This document shows, in pieces, positions 1-8,455 of a stretch of DNA of 64,000 nucleotides. Positions within the stretch are counted from its first letter, which is position 1, and each line of letters begins with the position of its first letter. The translations under genes and the position numbers were made by a program. The DNA is taken from assembly GCF_050337045.1 (NCBI RefSeq), contig NZ_JAKJSO010000013.1, positions 186,001 through 250,000 on the forward strand, in the 5' to 3' direction. The DNA comes from Photobacterium kagoshimensis (GTDB lineage: Bacteria; Pseudomonadota; Gammaproteobacteria; Enterobacterales; Vibrionaceae). The notes under the pieces are model-generated. The model saw only the letters and a program-made list of their open reading frames with translations, ran no database searches and had not been told where the DNA came from.

Positions 1-901
1 ACTGCCAAGCAGCAATAAAATTGCCGTAGTCGTTGCAAGTGGCGCTATCGTTGATGGTGATGGTCGTCAACAAGGTACCGTTGCGGGAGATAGTACTGCA
101 GCGATGCTACGTGAAGCTCGCTTAGATGATGATGTCAAAGCCGTCATTCTTCGCGTGGATAGCCCTGGTGGTAGTGCATTTGCATCCGAAGTGATTCGAA
201 ATCAAGTTGATGCCCTCAAGCAAGCGGGCAAACCTGTTGTTGTGTCGATGTCGAGCTTAGCCGCATCAGGCGGTTACTGGATTTCATCCAGCGCCGATAA
301 AATTATCGCGCAGCCAACAACCATTACCGGTTCTATTGGTATCTTCGCTATTTTAACCACCTTTGAAAAAGGGCTGGAAAAAATGGGCGTTTATAACGAT
401 GGTGTCGGCACAACGCCATTTGCTGGTGTAGGTGTTACTCGTGAGCTACCTGAAGGCGTGGCACAAGTATTCCAACTGGGGGTTGAGCACGGTTATCAGC
501 GCTTTATTGGTTTAGTTAGCCAATACCGCAACATGTCACTAGAGCAAGCGGATCATATTGCTCAGGGCCGTGTATGGACAGGTCAAGATGCATTGGAACT
601 CGGTCTGGTTGATCAACTCGGTGACTTTGATGATGCCATTGCAGAAGCCGCTACATTAGCAGAGCTCGACAGCTACGAGCTACAGTGGGTAACCGAAGAT
701 CTTACCCCTACAGAGCTTTTCTTGCAGAACTTTACTGCCAAGATCAATGTACATTTACATAATATCTTGTGGGGACAAGTTCCTTCAGCATTACAACCTG
801 TAGCACACCAAGTTGCAACAGACCTAACCACATTAAATAACTTTAATGATCCAAAAGGGCAATATGCATTCTGCCTAAACTGCACCAATAGTGAAAAGTG
901 A
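1..901 (+). CDS. sppA: Signal peptide peptidase SppA, C-terminal part (5' end outside window)
   Basis: The open frame is already running at base 2, so this is the 3' half of a long SppA of the E. coli type (protease IV), a membrane-bound serine protease that degrades cleaved signal peptides. The visible part holds the S49 peptidase domain: a SPGGSA segment near base 160 and the nucleophile region SMSSLAASGGYW near bases 247-282, where the serine before LAASGG is the expected catalytic residue. The general-base lysine of the family lies in the N-terminal half and is not in the window. The C-terminus ends with a short cysteine-containing tail (CLNC). A strong terminator follows at once. The family assignment is very secure. 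Confidence 0.95.
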   Translation, partial: LPSSNKIAVVVASGAIVDGDGRQQGTVAGDSTAAMLREARLDDDVKAVILRVDSPGGSAFASEVIRNQVDALKQAGKPVVVSMSSLAASGGYWISSSADKIIAQPTTITGSIGIFAILTTFEKGLEKMGVYNDGVGTTPFAGVGVTRELPEGVAQVFQLGVEHGYQRFIGLVSQYRNMSLEQADHIAQGRVWTGQDALELGLVDQLGDFDDAIAEAATLAELDSYELQWVTEDLTPTELFLQNFTAKINVHLHNILWGQVPSALQPVAHQVATDLTTLNNFNDPKGQYAFCLNCTNSEK

Positions 902-905
902 GATC

Positions 906-930
906 AGCCCAGCAACGCTGGGCTTTTTTT
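906..930 (+). terminator. Rho-independent terminator after sppA
   Basis: Perfect 8-bp stem AGCCCAGC/GCTGGGCT with a 3-base loop, followed by seven T. It starts 5 bases after the sppA stop and separates sppA from ansA. Confidence 0.9.
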
Positions 931-951
931 ACCGAGCGTTAGCCGTATAAT
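923..951 (+). promoter_or_regulatory. Candidate ansA promoter
   Basis: A perfect TATAAT hexamer lies at 946-951, 35 bases before the ansA start. No good -35 hexamer sits at 16-18 bases: the region there is the T-run of the sppA terminator. Because the terminator isolates ansA, a local promoter is needed; the assignment rests on the -10 alone. Confidence 0.4.
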
Positions 952-986
952 GCGCGCACCAAACCGATAAAAAGCTGTACTGAATT

Positions 987-1997
987 ATGGAAAGAAAACA
1001 CATATACATTGCTTATACTGGCGGCACAATTGGCATGCAGAAGTCAGACCATGGTTACGTCCCTGTTGCAGGGTTCATGGAGAAGCAATTAGCAAGCATG
1101 CCAGAATTCCATCGTTCAGAAATGCCAAAATTTACCATCCATGAATACGATCCTCTGATCGATTCTTCGGATATGACGCCAGCGGATTGGCAGCGCATTG
1201 CTGATGATATTAAAGAAAACTACGACAAGTACGATGGTTTCATCATTCTTCATGGTACGGATACCATGGCGTACACAGCGTCAGCTTTGTCGTTTATGTT
1301 TGATAACCTAGATAAACCAGTGATCGTGACTGGTTCACAAATCCCAATTGCAGAAATTCGCTCAGACGGTCAGAGTAATCTATTAAATTCTTTGCACGTC
1401 GCAGCGAACTACCCAATTAACGAAGTTACTGTGTTTTTCAACAACCAGTTAATTCGTGGTAACCGTAGTACAAAAGCACATGCCGATGGCTTTGGCGCCT
1501 TTATTTCTCCAAACCTACCGCCATTGCTTGAAGCGGGTATCAATATTCAACTTAACAATGTTGAGATTGATAAAAAACCGGATGCACCATTTACCGTACA
1601 TAACATTACACCTCAACCGATTGGTGTGATCACCATGTACCCAGGTATTTCACCGGAAGTTATTCGTAACACGCTTCGCCAACCTGTTAATGCAATGATT
1701 TTGCTGACGTTTGGTGTCGGTAATGCACCACAAAATGCCGATCTTTTAGCGCAACTAAAAGAAGCGACAGATCGTGGTGTGATTGTTATCAACCTTACGC
1801 AGTGCCTATCAGGCAAAGTGAACATGGGTGGCTACGCAACAGGCTGTGCACTTGCAGATGCAGGCGTATTGAGTGGCTATGACATGACACCAGAAGCTGC
1901 GTTAGCGAAATTACATTATCTGCTGTCGAAAAACCTACCCGCAGAAACAGTGCGCAGTATGATGCAACAAGATCTACGTGGTGAACTGACTCACTAA
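987..1997 (+). CDS. ansA: L-asparaginase, type I (cytoplasmic)
   Basis: Hydrolyses L-asparagine to aspartate and ammonia in the cytoplasm. The 336-residue protein has the two asparaginase signatures: YTGGTIGM near the N-terminus with the catalytic threonine, and the HGTDTMAYTAS segment around residue 90 carrying the second threonine and aspartate. The lysine of the RSTKAHADGF stretch is also where the family expects it. There is no signal peptide, which fits the type I enzyme and not the periplasmic type II. It lies directly downstream of sppA, as in E. coli. The single ATG at 987 has a weak ribosome-binding site. A hairpin terminator follows. Confidence 0.95.
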   Translation: MERKHIYIAYTGGTIGMQKSDHGYVPVAGFMEKQLASMPEFHRSEMPKFTIHEYDPLIDSSDMTPADWQRIADDIKENYDKYDGFIILHGTDTMAYTASALSFMFDNLDKPVIVTGSQIPIAEIRSDGQSNLLNSLHVAANYPINEVTVFFNNQLIRGNRSTKAHADGFGAFISPNLPPLLEAGINIQLNNVEIDKKPDAPFTVHNITPQPIGVITMYPGISPEVIRNTLRQPVNAMILLTFGVGNAPQNADLLAQLKEATDRGVIVINLTQCLSGKVNMGGYATGCALADAGVLSGYDMTPEAALAKLHYLLSKNLPAETVRSMMQQDLRGELTH

Positions 1998-2025
1998 CTG
2001 GATGTACTGACGTTACTTTCCTTCT

Positions 2026-2053
2026 AAGAGCTGCGTATGCGGCTCTTTGTTTA
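2026..2053 (+). terminator. Terminator-like hairpin after ansA
   Basis: Nine-bp stem AAGAGCTGC/GCGGCTCTT with one G-T pair and a GTAT loop, followed by a T-rich stretch (TTGTTTAT). It lies about 30 bases past the ansA stop. Confidence 0.6.
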
Positions 2054-2176
2054 TCCGCTTTCTCATATCTCAACTACACTTACTAGCACTGAAAACACAC
2101 AAGAATACGTTACTGTCGACACGACAAGACTTCACGTAATCACAATAAAACCAATATGCTTCGTAGGACGATACTT

Positions 2177-2836
2177 ATGATTCTACACGGTGCTTCAATT
2201 TCTCCTTTCGTCAGAAAAATCATGCTAGCACTCGCCTACAAAGGCATTAGCTATCAGCTTGAACCCTTAAATCCATTCTTAGAAAAAGAACTCGCCCACA
2301 AACGCCATCCCATGGGAAAAGTCCCTGTTCTTGAACATGATGGGCAAAGCATTATGGATTCAACCGTCATCGCCCATTACCTAGATGATCTCTACCCTGT
2401 CCCACCTTTGTATTCTGGTGATGCCAAAGTGCGAGCGAAAATCAGATGGTTAGAAGAATACGCCGATACGCGATTAACCTCGCTGGTCAGTGGTGTGCTG
2501 TTTTACCAAAAAATTATGCGAGGCAAGATGCTCAATAAAGACATTGATGAAGATGCGATTGAGCAATGTATACAGCACCATCTCCCGTTGGCACTTCAAT
2601 ATCTTGAAGAACAAATGCCGACAGAAGGCTTTATTGGCGAGCATTTCTCGATGGCTGAAATTAGCGTTTGGAGTATTTTGCGGAACGGTTGGATGGCTGG
2701 TCTGCGTTTAGAGTCAGGCTACCCTAAATTACACGCCTACTTAATGGCGATAGAACAAGAACCTATCGTCGCGAATATGATGAGCGAAGAAGATCATGAA
2801 TTACGTGGTTTTTATTGCGCACCTATCAAGATGTAA
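2177..2836 (+). CDS. Glutathione S-transferase family protein
   Basis: A 219-residue protein with the two-domain GST layout. The N-terminal thioredoxin-like half has GASISPFVRKIMLAL (residues about 4-18), a PMGKVPVLEHDG segment with the cis-proline, and the DSTVIAHYLDD glutathione-binding stretch; the C-terminal half is helical with the FSMAEISVW motif. The first ATG of the frame is at 2156, but the ATG at 2177 has AGGAC seven bases upstream and starts exactly at the domain, so it is preferred. It could conjugate glutathione or act as a disulfide or peroxide reductase; the subclass and substrate cannot be told. It stands alone between ansA and the convergent yeaC. Confidence 0.85.
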   Translation: MILHGASISPFVRKIMLALAYKGISYQLEPLNPFLEKELAHKRHPMGKVPVLEHDGQSIMDSTVIAHYLDDLYPVPPLYSGDAKVRAKIRWLEEYADTRLTSLVSGVLFYQKIMRGKMLNKDIDEDAIEQCIQHHLPLALQYLEEQMPTEGFIGEHFSMAEISVWSILRNGWMAGLRLESGYPKLHAYLMAIEQEPIVANMMSEEDHELRGFYCAPIKM

Positions 2837-2848
2837 CACGGTAAGAAA

Positions 2849-2879
2849 TAGCGTTAGAGACCCCTACCAACTAACGCTA
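2849..2879. terminator. Inverted repeat between convergent GST and yeaC genes
   Basis: Perfect 9-bp inverted repeat TAGCGTTAG/CTAACGCTA with a 13-base loop, located between the ends of two convergent genes. There is no T-run on either side, so its use as a terminator is uncertain. Confidence 0.35.
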
Positions 2880-2912
2880 ATACATACCTGCTGGCTCTTC
2901 TCACCACATCAA

Positions 2913-3215
2913 TTACAGCTCGCTGTGATTGAAGCGGGCAATATCATCGGTTGAATGAGCGGCTTCTTCATTTATGCCAAAATCACGTTTGAGCTCAGCT
3001 TTTGACTTAAACTTAATCTCGCCTCCGAGCTCAACGCTCATATGCTCTGCGTCTTGATTATTGCGCGACTGATATAACATGACAGCTTGCATGGTAGCAT
3101 CACGTTGTTCTTGGGTTAAAACAGTACCATCAGGCCACTTTCCTACTTCTACCGCTGTCATTAATCGCTGATACACCTCGGGGGTCATCGCGTGTAATAT
3201 TTGCTCAACATCCAT
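2913..3215 (-). CDS. yeaC: DUF1315 family protein YeaC
   Basis: A 100-residue acidic cytoplasmic protein of the YeaC (DUF1315) family, with the family-typical start MDVEQILHAMTPEVYQRLM and the WPDG...LTQEQRDATMQAVMLYQ stretch around residues 27-50. No function is established. In E. coli yeaC sits next to msrB and gapA; here it is in the same neighbourhood, separated from msrB by a lipoprotein gene. The last 30 residues are poorly conserved and charged. The start is the only ATG that keeps the family N-terminus; it overlaps a possible upstream small ORF by 31 bases. Confidence 0.9.
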   Translation of the reverse strand: MDVEQILHAMTPEVYQRLMTAVEVGKWPDGTVLTQEQRDATMQAVMLYQSRNNQDAEHMSVELGGEIKFKSKAELKRDFGINEEAAHSTDDIARFNHSEL

Positions 3216-3304
3216 TCCAACACTCCATCTCTACAAGGTAGCTTCGATTGGCTACATTCACCGCGAACCCAGCAACAACCGACAGGGTTAATTTCATGTT
3301 GCAT
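3185..3304 (-). CDS. Possible small cysteine-rich ORF overlapping yeaC
   Basis: A 39-codon frame from an ATG at 3304 that ends inside yeaC. The product has four cysteines (GCCWVRGEC...LPC) in a compact N-terminal half. The ribosome-binding sequence AAAGG lies only two bases from the ATG, which is poor, and the frame stays open 19 codons upstream of the ATG without another good start. It may be a translationally coupled leader, part of a decayed gene, or chance. I do not recognise a family. Confidence 0.2.
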   Translation of the reverse strand: MQHEINPVGCCWVRGECSQSKLPCRDGVLEWMLSKYYTR

Positions 3305-3629
3305 TACCTTTAAGGAGTCGTACACATCAGTCAAGCCGTAGTATAAGAAATGCTTTTCTGATCACAGCTTCCATCATGAATTGCCGACAATTAAAACAAA
3401 GCAGAGCACAAAAATAACAAGGGGCAATCACATCAGCCATGTCCAGAACGATACAGCTGCAAACAAACTCCCTATCGCAATATGGTCTCGATGATAATTT
3501 CATCAAAAGCCCATAGTGCTCGCCCACTTTCCTGAATAGCATTCACAATTTTCTATGTTTTCATCACCTCAGAGCGACTTTCCTATAGAATGAGGTCTCA
3601 TAACGTTAACTATACGAGCTTCATTTACA
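3305..3629. other. Intergenic region between yeaC and the lipoprotein gene
   Basis: About 325 bases separating divergent genes. A minus-strand frame at 3327-3542 exists, but it has no recognisable domain and no ribosome-binding site. The promoters of yeaC and of the lipoprotein gene must lie here; I could not pick out a convincing one. Confidence 0.4.
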
Positions 3630-4490
3630 ATGCGTGTAAACACCTCCCAAAAGACAATGACGGCTAGCGTAAAACAAAAGTCGACAGCAAAATTTAAACT
3701 GCTCACTGTTTTGGGTTGCACACTACTTCTCAGTGGCTGTTTTGAACGCCACCGCTCTACAGATAGCTTATGTGAATCCTACCCCGACATCTGTGCCCAA
3801 TTAAATGTGAATGACGGTCAATGCCGTTTGCAACGCGCCAGTTTAATTTGGAAACGTTATGACGTATTAAAAAACCCCATAGATAGCGAAAAGTTTAAAG
3901 AACTCAAATTCACGCATAACTATCAAATGTGTTTAGAGTACGCGGCACGTATAGAGCCAACCGAACTGAAAGAGCGCAAAACCAACCGTATGCAAGCGCT
4001 AATCCACAGTTATGACTCTATTGATCGACTCAATAAAGAACTAGAAGCATCCATCGACCCCGAGATCATCTATTACCGCTGGTCGCAAGGTGACAAACAG
4101 GCCATGCGCCAATTTTTAAGGCTCGAAGGAAAACCGGCCTTAGAAACACCTGAGCTACAACTTGCCTTGGCCACTTATTACAATGGTAAAGATCAAGAGA
4201 AAACCCTACGTATTTTATTACATGCACTCTCTCTGTATAAAAAAGGCGATACGGTAAAGCCTGAGATCATCCAAACCTTGGCGACCATTTACCATCAACA
4301 AAAAAACAATGAACAAGCTTACCTGTGGTCGATTGTCGGAGCTGAATTTAATATGCCAGTGGCAAGCAAAGACAAATTAGCCAGTTTCTATCCTATGGCG
4401 GGTGAAAAACGCGATGGCCTAGAGCAACAAGCAGAGGCTGTCATTAAAGCACTCAAACAAGGTCGGTTCATTGCTGCACTTAGTCACTAA
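3630..4490 (+). CDS. DUF2989-type lipoprotein
   Basis: Predicted outer-membrane or periplasm-facing lipoprotein of up to 286 residues. After a charged N-terminus comes a hydrophobic stretch ending in the lipobox LLSGC, so the mature protein starts at cysteine about 37. The mature part has conserved cysteines (LCESYPDIC, GQCRL) and then mostly helical sequence, with a C-terminal half (residues about 150-270) that looks like TPR or SEL1-like helices (LALATYYNGKD, TLATIYHQQKNNEQAYLW). I relate it to the DUF2989 family of Vibrionaceae from its N-terminal pattern; the function is unknown. The start at 3630 or the ATG 27 bases later are both possible. The position between yeaC and msrB differs from E. 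coli. Confidence 0.75.
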   Translation: MRVNTSQKTMTASVKQKSTAKFKLLTVLGCTLLLSGCFERHRSTDSLCESYPDICAQLNVNDGQCRLQRASLIWKRYDVLKNPIDSEKFKELKFTHNYQMCLEYAARIEPTELKERKTNRMQALIHSYDSIDRLNKELEASIDPEIIYYRWSQGDKQAMRQFLRLEGKPALETPELQLALATYYNGKDQEKTLRILLHALSLYKKGDTVKPEIIQTLATIYHQQKNNEQAYLWSIVGAEFNMPVASKDKLASFYPMAGEKRDGLEQQAEAVIKALKQGRFIAALSH

Positions 4491-4540
4491 TCCTCTTACG
4501 CGATTACGCCAAGCCTCCGCTAAGAGTGACCAAGATCAAA

Positions 4541-4562
4541 AAAGGCATCCTAAGATGCCTTT
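4541..4562. terminator. Bidirectional terminator between lipoprotein gene and msrB
   Basis: Perfect 9-bp stem AAAGGCATC/GATGCCTTT with a CTAA loop, A-rich on the left and T-rich on the right, placed between two convergent genes. Confidence 0.85.
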
Positions 4563-4601
4563 GATTTTGTAATAATATTTCAGCCTATATGCAACGTAAC
4601 A

Positions 4602-4985
4602 TCACGCTTTAAACTGTAAAGATACCGAGTTCACACAATAACGCTCGCCCGTTGTTTGAGGCCCATCAGGGAAAACATGCCCTAAATGGCTATCACATTG
4701 TGCACAACGAATTTCCGTTCGGCTCATTCCGTGTGAGTGATCTTCAAGATAGCGAATCGCGTTTTTCTCTATTGGCGCATCGAAGCTCGGCCAACCACAC
4801 CCTGAGTCATATTTATTATCCGATTGGAATAATGGCGATTCACAGCAGGTGCAGTGATAAATACCTGTTTCACGATTATGCAGCAATGTGCCACTAAACG
4901 GCGCTTCAGTACCTTGTTCACGACAGATTTGATACTGTTCAGGGGATAATTTCTCTCGCCAGTACGCATCGTTTTTATTAGTCAT
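4602..4985 (-). CDS. msrB: Peptide-methionine (R)-S-oxide reductase MsrB
   Basis: Reduces methionine-R-sulfoxide in proteins back to methionine. The 127-residue form starting at the ATG at 4985 has AGGA six bases upstream; a longer in-frame start at 5021 adds 12 residues without a good ribosome-binding site. Zinc-binding cysteine pairs are at about C45/C48 and C94/C97, the catalytic cysteine is in RYCVNSVSL (about C117), and C63 in SGCGWP is the usual resolving position. No signal peptide, so it is cytoplasmic. It is divergent from gapA, as in E. coli, and ends against a shared terminator. Confidence 0.95.
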   Translation of the reverse strand: MTNKNDAYWREKLSPEQYQICREQGTEAPFSGTLLHNRETGIYHCTCCESPLFQSDNKYDSGCGWPSFDAPIEKNAIRYLEDHSHGMSRTEIRCAQCDSHLGHVFPDGPQTTGERYCVNSVSLQFKA

Positions 4986-5471
4986 TGTTTTTCCTGTCTC
5001 TTCCTTTATAACGCTGAGCACATTTTTACGGCTCTTTCCTAATCATACTACGCCATAATAAATTCGCTACCCATGGTTAGAGGACGACGCATTCTCGTTA
5101 AAACATTTAAACCCTCACCACAACTTTACACATCAGAACAAAAGCTGCCGCTAAGATTTTGTTTAAAAAGTTGTCAATTCCGACTTATGTGGCACATACT
5201 TTTTGCGCTATGAGTGTTTAGTTACCGAATCAATCTAAGTGCCAACATAAAAATAGATTTGCTCAATATTAAAAGTTAACAACGTCTATGGTGACTAATT
5301 GAACAAGTTTCGTATGAATTGTCGGCAATGTAGAGGGAATGTAAAAAAAATCCGAACTTTTTTTTGACCTCAAGCAATTTAACCGCCTTTTTTGCTTGCA
5401 GCGTCACCCAGTATTCTGTAATTTTACTACCAGTTATCTTTCATTAGAAATTAAGTTGTGGAGCAACTACA
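4986..5471. other. Long intergenic region upstream of gapA
   Basis: Roughly 485 bases between divergent msrB and gapA without a credible ORF. It is AT-rich, with A- and T-tracts near 5343-5366. A TTGACC hexamer sits at 5364-5369 but has no matching -10 at normal spacing. The gapA ribosome-binding site GGAG is eight bases before its ATG. No riboswitch or attenuator fold is obvious. Confidence 0.5.
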
Positions 5472-6467
5472 ATGACTATCAAAGTAGGTATTAATGGTTT
5501 TGGCCGTATCGGTCGTTTTGTTTTCCGTGCAGCGCAAGAGCGCAACGACATCGAAGTTGTTGGTATCAACGACCTTATCGACGTTGAATACATGGCTTAC
5601 ATGCTGAAGTACGATTCAACTCACGGCCGTTTCAACGGTACTGTTGAAGTTGAAGGCGGTAACCTAATCGTTAACGGTAAAACTGTACGTGTTACAGCTG
5701 AGCGCAACCCTGAAGATCTTAAGTGGGATGCAATCAACGTTGACGTTGTAGCTGAAGCAACTGGTCTTTTCCTAACTGACGAGACTGCACGTAAGCACAT
5801 CACTGCTGGTGCTAAGAAAGTTGTTCTTACTGGTCCTTCTAAAGACGCAACTCCAATGTTCGTTATGGGCGTAAACGATTCAACTTACGCTGGCCAAGAC
5901 ATCGTTTCTAACGCTTCTTGTACTACTAACTGTCTAGCACCTGTTGCTAAAGTTCTTAACGACAAGTTCGGTATCGAATCTGGTCTTATGACTACAGTTC
6001 ACGCAACTACAGCTACTCAAAAAACTGTAGATGGTCCTTCTGCTAAAGACTGGCGTGGTGGTCGTGGTGCTTCTCAAAACATCATCCCATCATCAACTGG
6101 TGCAGCTAAAGCTGTAGGCGTTGTTCTTCCAGAACTAAACGGCCTTCTAACAGGTATGGCTTTCCGCGTTCCAACTGCAAACGTTTCTGTTGTTGACCTT
6201 ACAGTTAACCTAAAAACTGCTGCATCTTACGAAGCAATCTGTGCTGCTATGAAAGAAGCATCTGAAGGCGAGCTTAAAGGTGTTCTTGGTTACACTGAAG
6301 ACGCTGTTGTTTCTCAAGATTTCATCGGTGAAGTTCAAACTTCAGTATTCGATGCTAAAGCTGGTGTTGCACTAACTGACAAATTCGTTAAAGTTGTATC
6401 TTGGTACGATAACGAAATCGGTTACTCAAACAAAGTTCTAGACCTAATCGCTCACATCTCTAAGTAA
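5472..6467 (+). CDS. gapA: Glyceraldehyde-3-phosphate dehydrogenase, type I
   Basis: Glycolytic enzyme converting glyceraldehyde 3-phosphate, NAD+ and phosphate to 1,3-bisphosphoglycerate. At 331 residues it has the E. coli GapA length. The NAD-binding GINGFGRIGR is at residues 7-16, the catalytic cysteine is C150 in the SNASCTTNC motif, and H177 is the partner histidine. Codon use is extremely biased (almost only GTT, ACT, TCT, GGT, CTT or CTA, AAC), far more than in any neighbour, which indicates very high expression. It is monocistronic: a long upstream region, and a terminator just downstream. Confidence 0.98.
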   Translation: MTIKVGINGFGRIGRFVFRAAQERNDIEVVGINDLIDVEYMAYMLKYDSTHGRFNGTVEVEGGNLIVNGKTVRVTAERNPEDLKWDAINVDVVAEATGLFLTDETARKHITAGAKKVVLTGPSKDATPMFVMGVNDSTYAGQDIVSNASCTTNCLAPVAKVLNDKFGIESGLMTTVHATTATQKTVDGPSAKDWRGGRGASQNIIPSSTGAAKAVGVVLPELNGLLTGMAFRVPTANVSVVDLTVNLKTAASYEAICAAMKEASEGELKGVLGYTEDAVVSQDFIGEVQTSVFDAKAGVALTDKFVKVVSWYDNEIGYSNKVLDLIAHISK

Positions 6468-6489
6468 TTAATACTTAGTAAGCGATGAT

Positions 6490-6517
6490 AAAAGGCGGCC
6501 TTGAGTCGCCTTTTTTG
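6490..6517 (+). terminator. Rho-independent terminator after gapA
   Basis: Stem AAAGGCG/CGCCTTT with a 9-base loop followed by a T-run, 23 bases after the gapA stop. Confidence 0.85.
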
Positions 6518-6786
6518 TACCTGTTAGTTAGCCATACCCAAATGACATTGGATCTGCTACTCTCTTAGCCCTCAAATACCAGCATATCCCTTCGTTTAGC
6601 GGCTATTTAACCCCCAAGTCACTCAACTATTCTTGTAAAAAATAAAACCAAGTAACAAATTTAACAAATAAGTTTTAATTTATATTGATATTTTTTAATG
6701 AAAAATAAGTAGCATCTTATATCGTTTTTTATACATTCCGACGCCATTAAACAGCGATACAAGATGCTATTAGTAAGGAAATGATC

Positions 6787-7662
6787 ATGGATTTACGTAA
6801 TCTACCAACTATCAATGCCCTTTCAGATGCTATTACGGTGTGTGAATACAATGGCGTAAAAATTATTCGAGTGATCCACAACGCTGTTGAAGCCGGGATC
6901 TCACTGCATGGCGGCCACCTTGTTTGGTTCAAACCTGCCAACCAAGATGATGTTATCTGGTTAAGCGAAGAAGCGATTATCGATCCCGCAAAAGCAATCC
7001 GAGGTGGTATTCCTGTTTGCTGGCCATGGTTTGGTAAAGCAGGTAACCCTTCGCACGGCTTTGCACGTAACAGCCAGTGGACACTCAAAGAACACCGTGA
7101 GAATGATACTGGTGTGATCGTGGCACTAAATCTACAAGACTCAGAAACAACTCACGCTATCTGGCCACATAAGTTCGATCTGACTATCACCTTTGAATTA
7201 AGTGAGACGCTAAAAGTTCATCTGACCTCAACCAATACAGATGAGCACCCATGGTCTTACGGCGGCGCTCTACATACCTACTTTGATATTGCAGACATCC
7301 GTCAAACACACTTAACGGGTATGGGCCTGCCTTATATTGATGGTGTACTCGGTGGGGTTGAAGCTGAAGGAGATGACACACTCACGATCGCTCAAGAAGT
7401 TGACCGTGTTTACACTGCACCTGAAGCGACGGTTGCCATCCACGACACCCCTCGCCAGCGCCAAATCCTGGTCGAAAACCAAGGTCACAACGCGGCTGTT
7501 ATTTGGAACCCGTGGCAAGACCTATGCGAAAGCATGGCTGATATGGCAACGAACAGTTTTGAAACTATGGTGTGCGTAGAGTCAACAATTCATGGTGAAG
7601 GGGTAACCTTAGCACCGCAAGAATCACACACGCTTTCAACCATCATTCGTATTGCTAAGTAA
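6787..7662 (+). CDS. yeaD: D-hexose-6-phosphate mutarotase YeaD
   Basis: Aldose-1-epimerase-type enzyme that interconverts alpha and beta glucose 6-phosphate (and related hexose phosphates). The 291-residue protein has the family landmarks GGHLVWFKP (about residues 44-52), the AIRGGIPVCWPWFG motif (about 76-89), the substrate-binding HGFARN segment, and the catalytic ALHTYFDI histidine region. The ATG at 6787 is chosen over 6781 because AAGGA is seven bases from it but only one base from the earlier ATG. It follows gapA as in E. coli, but with a terminator and 320 bases in between, so it probably has its own promoter. Confidence 0.93.
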   Translation: MDLRNLPTINALSDAITVCEYNGVKIIRVIHNAVEAGISLHGGHLVWFKPANQDDVIWLSEEAIIDPAKAIRGGIPVCWPWFGKAGNPSHGFARNSQWTLKEHRENDTGVIVALNLQDSETTHAIWPHKFDLTITFELSETLKVHLTSTNTDEHPWSYGGALHTYFDIADIRQTHLTGMGLPYIDGVLGGVEAEGDDTLTIAQEVDRVYTAPEATVAIHDTPRQRQILVENQGHNAAVIWNPWQDLCESMADMATNSFETMVCVESTIHGEGVTLAPQESHTLSTIIRIAK

Positions 7663-7674
7663 GCATCAGGCATC

Positions 7675-7698
7675 AAGGTGTGGCAACCGCCACACCTT
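7675..7698. terminator. Perfect inverted repeat between yeaD and the VOC gene
   Basis: Ten-bp perfect stem AAGGTGTGGC/GCCACACCTT with an AACC loop between convergent genes; it touches the stop codon of the VOC gene. No long T-run, so a weak or bidirectional terminator. Confidence 0.6.
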
Positions 7699-8077
7699 AT
7701 GCTTGCATGGTGCTATTCGCTTCAATCAACACCCAGCCATTACCATCAGGATCGGCAAAGGTTGCAAAACGGCCACTCAATAGCGTCACAATTTCAGATA
7801 AACCAACCCCACGACCACTCAACTCATTATAGGTTGAGGTAATATCGTCGGTTTGTACCACTAGCCCTTGTACAGAGCCCGCTTTCATTCCAGCAAATGG
7901 CCTCACCAAACTGATAGTGGTTTCTGCCCCTTTGGGTGCTAACTGAACCCAACGCTTATCGTCGTTTGCGCAATGATCGCGAATCAACTCAAACCCTAAT
8001 GCATCTCGATAGAAAACCAATGCCTGCCCTTGATCCGATACTGGAATAGAGACAGTATCAACGCGCGAAATACCCAT
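7697..8077 (-). CDS. VOC superfamily (glyoxalase/bleomycin-resistance fold) protein
   Basis: A 126-residue single-unit vicinal-oxygen-chelate protein. The order is typical: VDTVSIPVSDQGQALVFYRDALGFEL at the start, a central hydrophobic strand pair, and the C-terminal FADPDGNGWVLIE motif. Such proteins act as metal-dependent dioxygenases, isomerases or antibiotic-binding proteins; the substrate cannot be read from the sequence. The start at 8077 has GGGGAG eight bases upstream and begins just before the domain, so it is preferred to the longer frame from 8104. It stands alone, convergent to yeaD. Confidence 0.85.
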   Translation of the reverse strand: MGISRVDTVSIPVSDQGQALVFYRDALGFELIRDHCANDDKRWVQLAPKGAETTISLVRPFAGMKAGSVQGLVVQTDDITSTYNELSGRGVGLSEIVTLLSGRFATFADPDGNGWVLIEANSTMQA

Positions 8078-8455
8078 AAATGCAGCTCCCCAAAATACAA
8101 TCACCTATCTAGCTTAAGTCAGAGTTGTTGATTTAGCTCACAAAAAAAGCATCTTAACTGAGAAATATTCTATGAATAGAAGCAAAGCGTGATAATGCTT
8201 TATCATCAAGGCCATAGTTGTCTCAATAATGCTTCACAACAGAAAAAAGTGAATTAAACCGCTCTCCGACTAGCATCCCTCACCAAACAGCTCACATGCA
8301 TCTATTTTCAGTTATAGATCTCACATAAGAAAGTAATTTCAAACAATACGACTAAGCATCAAATCAAGTTTACACATCACAAAATCGTTAAATAAATGTA
8401 AAGATTTTCCACCTAAACCTTCTTGCGAAACCGATTTTTAAAGAGGATAGTAAGA

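Noticed and set aside
2101..2176. Longer GST start at 2156
   Set aside because: The ATG at 2177 has a well-spaced AGGAC and begins at the thioredoxin-like domain; the extra seven residues are not typical.
3327..3542. Minus-strand frame of 71 codons between yeaC and the lipoprotein gene
   Set aside because: No ribosome-binding site, no domain, and a composition typical of translated intergenic DNA.
5190..5206. Sigma-54-like sequence TGGCAC...TTGC upstream of gapA
   Set aside because: The GG and GC pairs are 12 bases apart instead of 10, which sigma-54 promoters do not tolerate.
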